The notes beneath the pieces are model-generated. The model did not search any database and was not told the origin of the DNA. It saw nothing but the letters and a program-made list of their open reading frames with translations. Below are positions 3,725 to 5,218 of a DNA stretch of 5,218 nt, piece after piece. Within the stretch, counting starts at the first letter, position 1; each line of letters starts with the position of its first letter. A program made the position numbers and the translations under genes. The DNA is from Anaerolineales bacterium (GTDB lineage: Bacteria > Chloroflexota > Anaerolineae > Epilineales > JAANWY01): the NCBI GenBank assembly GCA_018263655.1, contig JAANWY010000058.1, positions 1,543 through 6,760 on the forward strand. Direction: 5' to 3'.

Positions 3725-5218
3725 ATGAAGAAGTCAGTTTACCTAGCATTAGCATTGCTCGTGGTGACAGCTCTGCTCGCTGCCTGCGGCGGTGCTGCTA
3801 CCCCCCAAGTAGTTGAGAAAGAGGTGATCAAGGAGGTCGAGGTCACCAAAGAGGTTGTCAAAGAAGTCGAGGTCGTCAAAGAGGTCGAGGTCGAGAAGCT
3901 CGTAGAAGTTCAGGGGGCGATCCCCTACCCCGAGGGTGTGCCCTTGGGCACCGGCCCCGAGGCGAAACGGTTCGAACTTGACGCGGTCTTGGCCTACAAG
4001 GCCCTGCCCGAGTACGACCAGCCAGAGTGGATGGACAAGCTGGTCGAAGACGGCCAGCTACCCCCGGTGGAGGAACGACTGCCCAAAGAGCCACAGGTCT
4101 TCCTCGAGTCCGGCATGGCGCATGGGCCTGGGCAATACGGTGGCGTGTGGCGCGACTTTTCCGCCTGCCCCACCGAGGGCTGGAACCTGGGCGCCGGCCA
4201 GACCCAAGGCTGGTTTGGCATCAACATTATCTATGAGGAAGGCCTGTTGCTCACTGGCCCCTTGTTCAGGTCTGCCAAAGTTGAACCGTGGCCGAACCTG
4301 GCCAAGAGCTGGGAGTGGTCCGACGATGGCCTTGAACTCACCATGCACCTCATCGAGGGCGCCAAGTGGTCCGACGGCGCGCCCTTTAGCGCCGACGACG
4401 TCATGTTCACCTGGGAGCACCTGATCCTCGACCCGGGTGTCGGCTCTTCCACGACCTCCCGCACCACCTGGCAGATCGAGGGTGAGGACATCAACCTGGA
4501 GAAGGTGGACGACTATACCATCAAGTGGACCTTCCCGGTGGCCTTTCCTCTCCAGTTGATGTTCAAGATGGACGAGTACGATTTCGCGGTATGGCCGAAG
4601 CACATCTGGGAGCCCCTGCATCCAGAATTCTCGGATAACGACTACGTCGCCTTTGAGAAGGCGTGGCCGCCCGACAGGCTGCCGCCGGTCTCCATGGGTC
4701 CCTGGGTAGCGGTAGAGTACAAGACCGACGAGCTCATGGTCCTGCGCCGCAACCCTTACTACTGGAAGGTGGATGAAGCGGGCAACCAGCTGCCTTACCT
4801 GGATGAGGTGCTGTTCGAGAAAGGCTCCACCGGCGTGGGACGCACGTTGAGCACGCTGGCCGGAAGCGGTGACCACACCAACCTGGAGAACCCCAGCACC
4901 TTCGTCGAGACCCTGAAGCGGGCTGCCGAGCCGGACGCCCACTTCGAGGTCGCGTGGGGTCCCGAGTTGCTCTCCTTCTCCCTCCACATCAACCAGTCAA
5001 TGTCGCTGGGTGTGGAGAACGAGCGAGACCTTGAACTGCGCAAGCTGTTCCGCGACGTGCGCTTCCGCCGCGCCGTGAGTCAAGCCATCGACCGCGACGG
5101 CGTGGCCCAGGCCGTCGTGCGTGGGCCCTTCCTGCGCGCCTGGCCGGGCGGCCTTTACCCCGGTGCAGCCGAGTTCGACCGCTCCAGCGTTGTTTACTAT
5201 CCCTACGCCCCCGAGGCC
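3725..5218 (+). CDS. Family-5 ABC transporter substrate-binding lipoprotein (3' end beyond window)
   Basis: An open frame of 498 codons from ATG 3725 reaches the window end without a stop. The protein starts MKKSVYLALALLVVTALLAAC, a lipoprotein signal peptide with lipobox LAAC and the lipidated cysteine at residue 21. Residues 29-63 form a low-complexity linker rich in Glu, Lys and Val (VVEKEVIKEVEVTKEV and onward), likely a stalk or short coiled coil. After LPPVEERLPKEP (112-123) and a YGGVW motif (138-142) comes the SBP_bac_5 core, including LAKSWEWSDDG (192-202), the GAKWSDGAPFSADDVMFTW segment (212-230), MGPW and RRNPYYWK further on, and FRDVRFRRAVSQAIDRD near the end of the visible part. 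It should capture peptides or oligosaccharides outside the membrane and deliver them to the permeases. The ATPase upstream is the likely partner, though 577 bp of repeats intervene. The complete protein is expected to be about 600 residues or more. Confidence 0.93.
   Translation, partial: MKKSVYLALALLVVTALLAACGGAATPQVVEKEVIKEVEVTKEVVKEVEVVKEVEVEKLVEVQGAIPYPEGVPLGTGPEAKRFELDAVLAYKALPEYDQPEWMDKLVEDGQLPPVEERLPKEPQVFLESGMAHGPGQYGGVWRDFSACPTEGWNLGAGQTQGWFGINIIYEEGLLLTGPLFRSAKVEPWPNLAKSWEWSDDGLELTMHLIEGAKWSDGAPFSADDVMFTWEHLILDPGVGSSTTSRTTWQIEGEDINLEKVDDYTIKWTFPVAFPLQLMFKMDEYDFAVWPKHIWEPLHPEFSDNDYVAFEKAWPPDRLPPVSMGPWVAVEYKTDELMVLRRNPYYWKVDEAGNQLPYLDEVLFEKGSTGVGRTLSTLAGSGDHTNLENPSTFVETLKRAAEPDAHFEVAWGPELLSFSLHINQSMSLGVENERDLELRKLFRDVRFRRAVSQAIDRDGVAQAVVRGPFLRAWPGGLYPGAAEFDRSSVVYYPYAPEA

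Noticed and set aside
4058..4987. 309-codon open frame on the minus strand within the binding-protein gene
   Set aside because: It is antisense to the SBP_bac_5 coding region, has no family features, and has no ribosome binding site that stands out.

Overview
The window looks like part of a Chloroflexota (Anaerolineae/Caldilineae-like) chromosome. This placement is inferred from protein style: a substrate-binding lipoprotein with a Glu/Lys/Val-rich linker after the lipobox cysteine, a CoaE with a variant 'VVVVEAIKLVETG' segment, and moderately high GC. No rRNA or tRNA is present to confirm it.

Layout. Positions 1-912 hold a compact minus-strand operon, in transcription order: coaE (dephospho-CoA kinase), a two-helix small membrane protein starting 7 nt after the coaE stop, and an unidentified gene whose start overlaps the end of the membrane-protein gene and which leaves the window at base 1. 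A 205-bp divergent region (913-1117) carries two very good sigma70-type promoters. The coaE promoter would give an almost leaderless mRNA. The other drives a LacI-family regulator and is overlapped by a near-perfect 20-bp palindrome, a likely autoregulatory operator. On the plus strand the LacI regulator (1118-2113) is followed after 14 nt by an OppD/DppD-type ABC ATPase (2128-3147). A 577-bp non-coding stretch (3148-3724) is packed with repeats, described below. From 3725 to the window end there is a 5'-complete but 3'-truncated gene for a family-5 extracytoplasmic substrate-binding lipoprotein.

The intergenic repeat cluster holds, in order: a branched (three-way-junction) palindrome bracketed by 12-bp direct repeats, a 12-bp unit tandemly repeated four times, a 124-bp imperfect inverted repeat with 50-nt arms, and a 157-bp nested inverted repeat with matching outer arms and a perfect 19-bp inner stem. 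These resemble small non-autonomous palindromic elements. They may have inserted between two genes of one transport operon.

How the genes may work together: the LacI regulator, ATPase and binding protein most simply form one regulated uptake locus. OppD/DppD-type transporters are usually annotated as peptide importers, but pairing with a LacI-family repressor suggests a sugar or oligosaccharide substrate, as known for some Opp-like transporters in thermophiles. The permeases and second ATPase are not in the window. CoaE performs the last step of CoA synthesis and is not obviously connected with the transporter.
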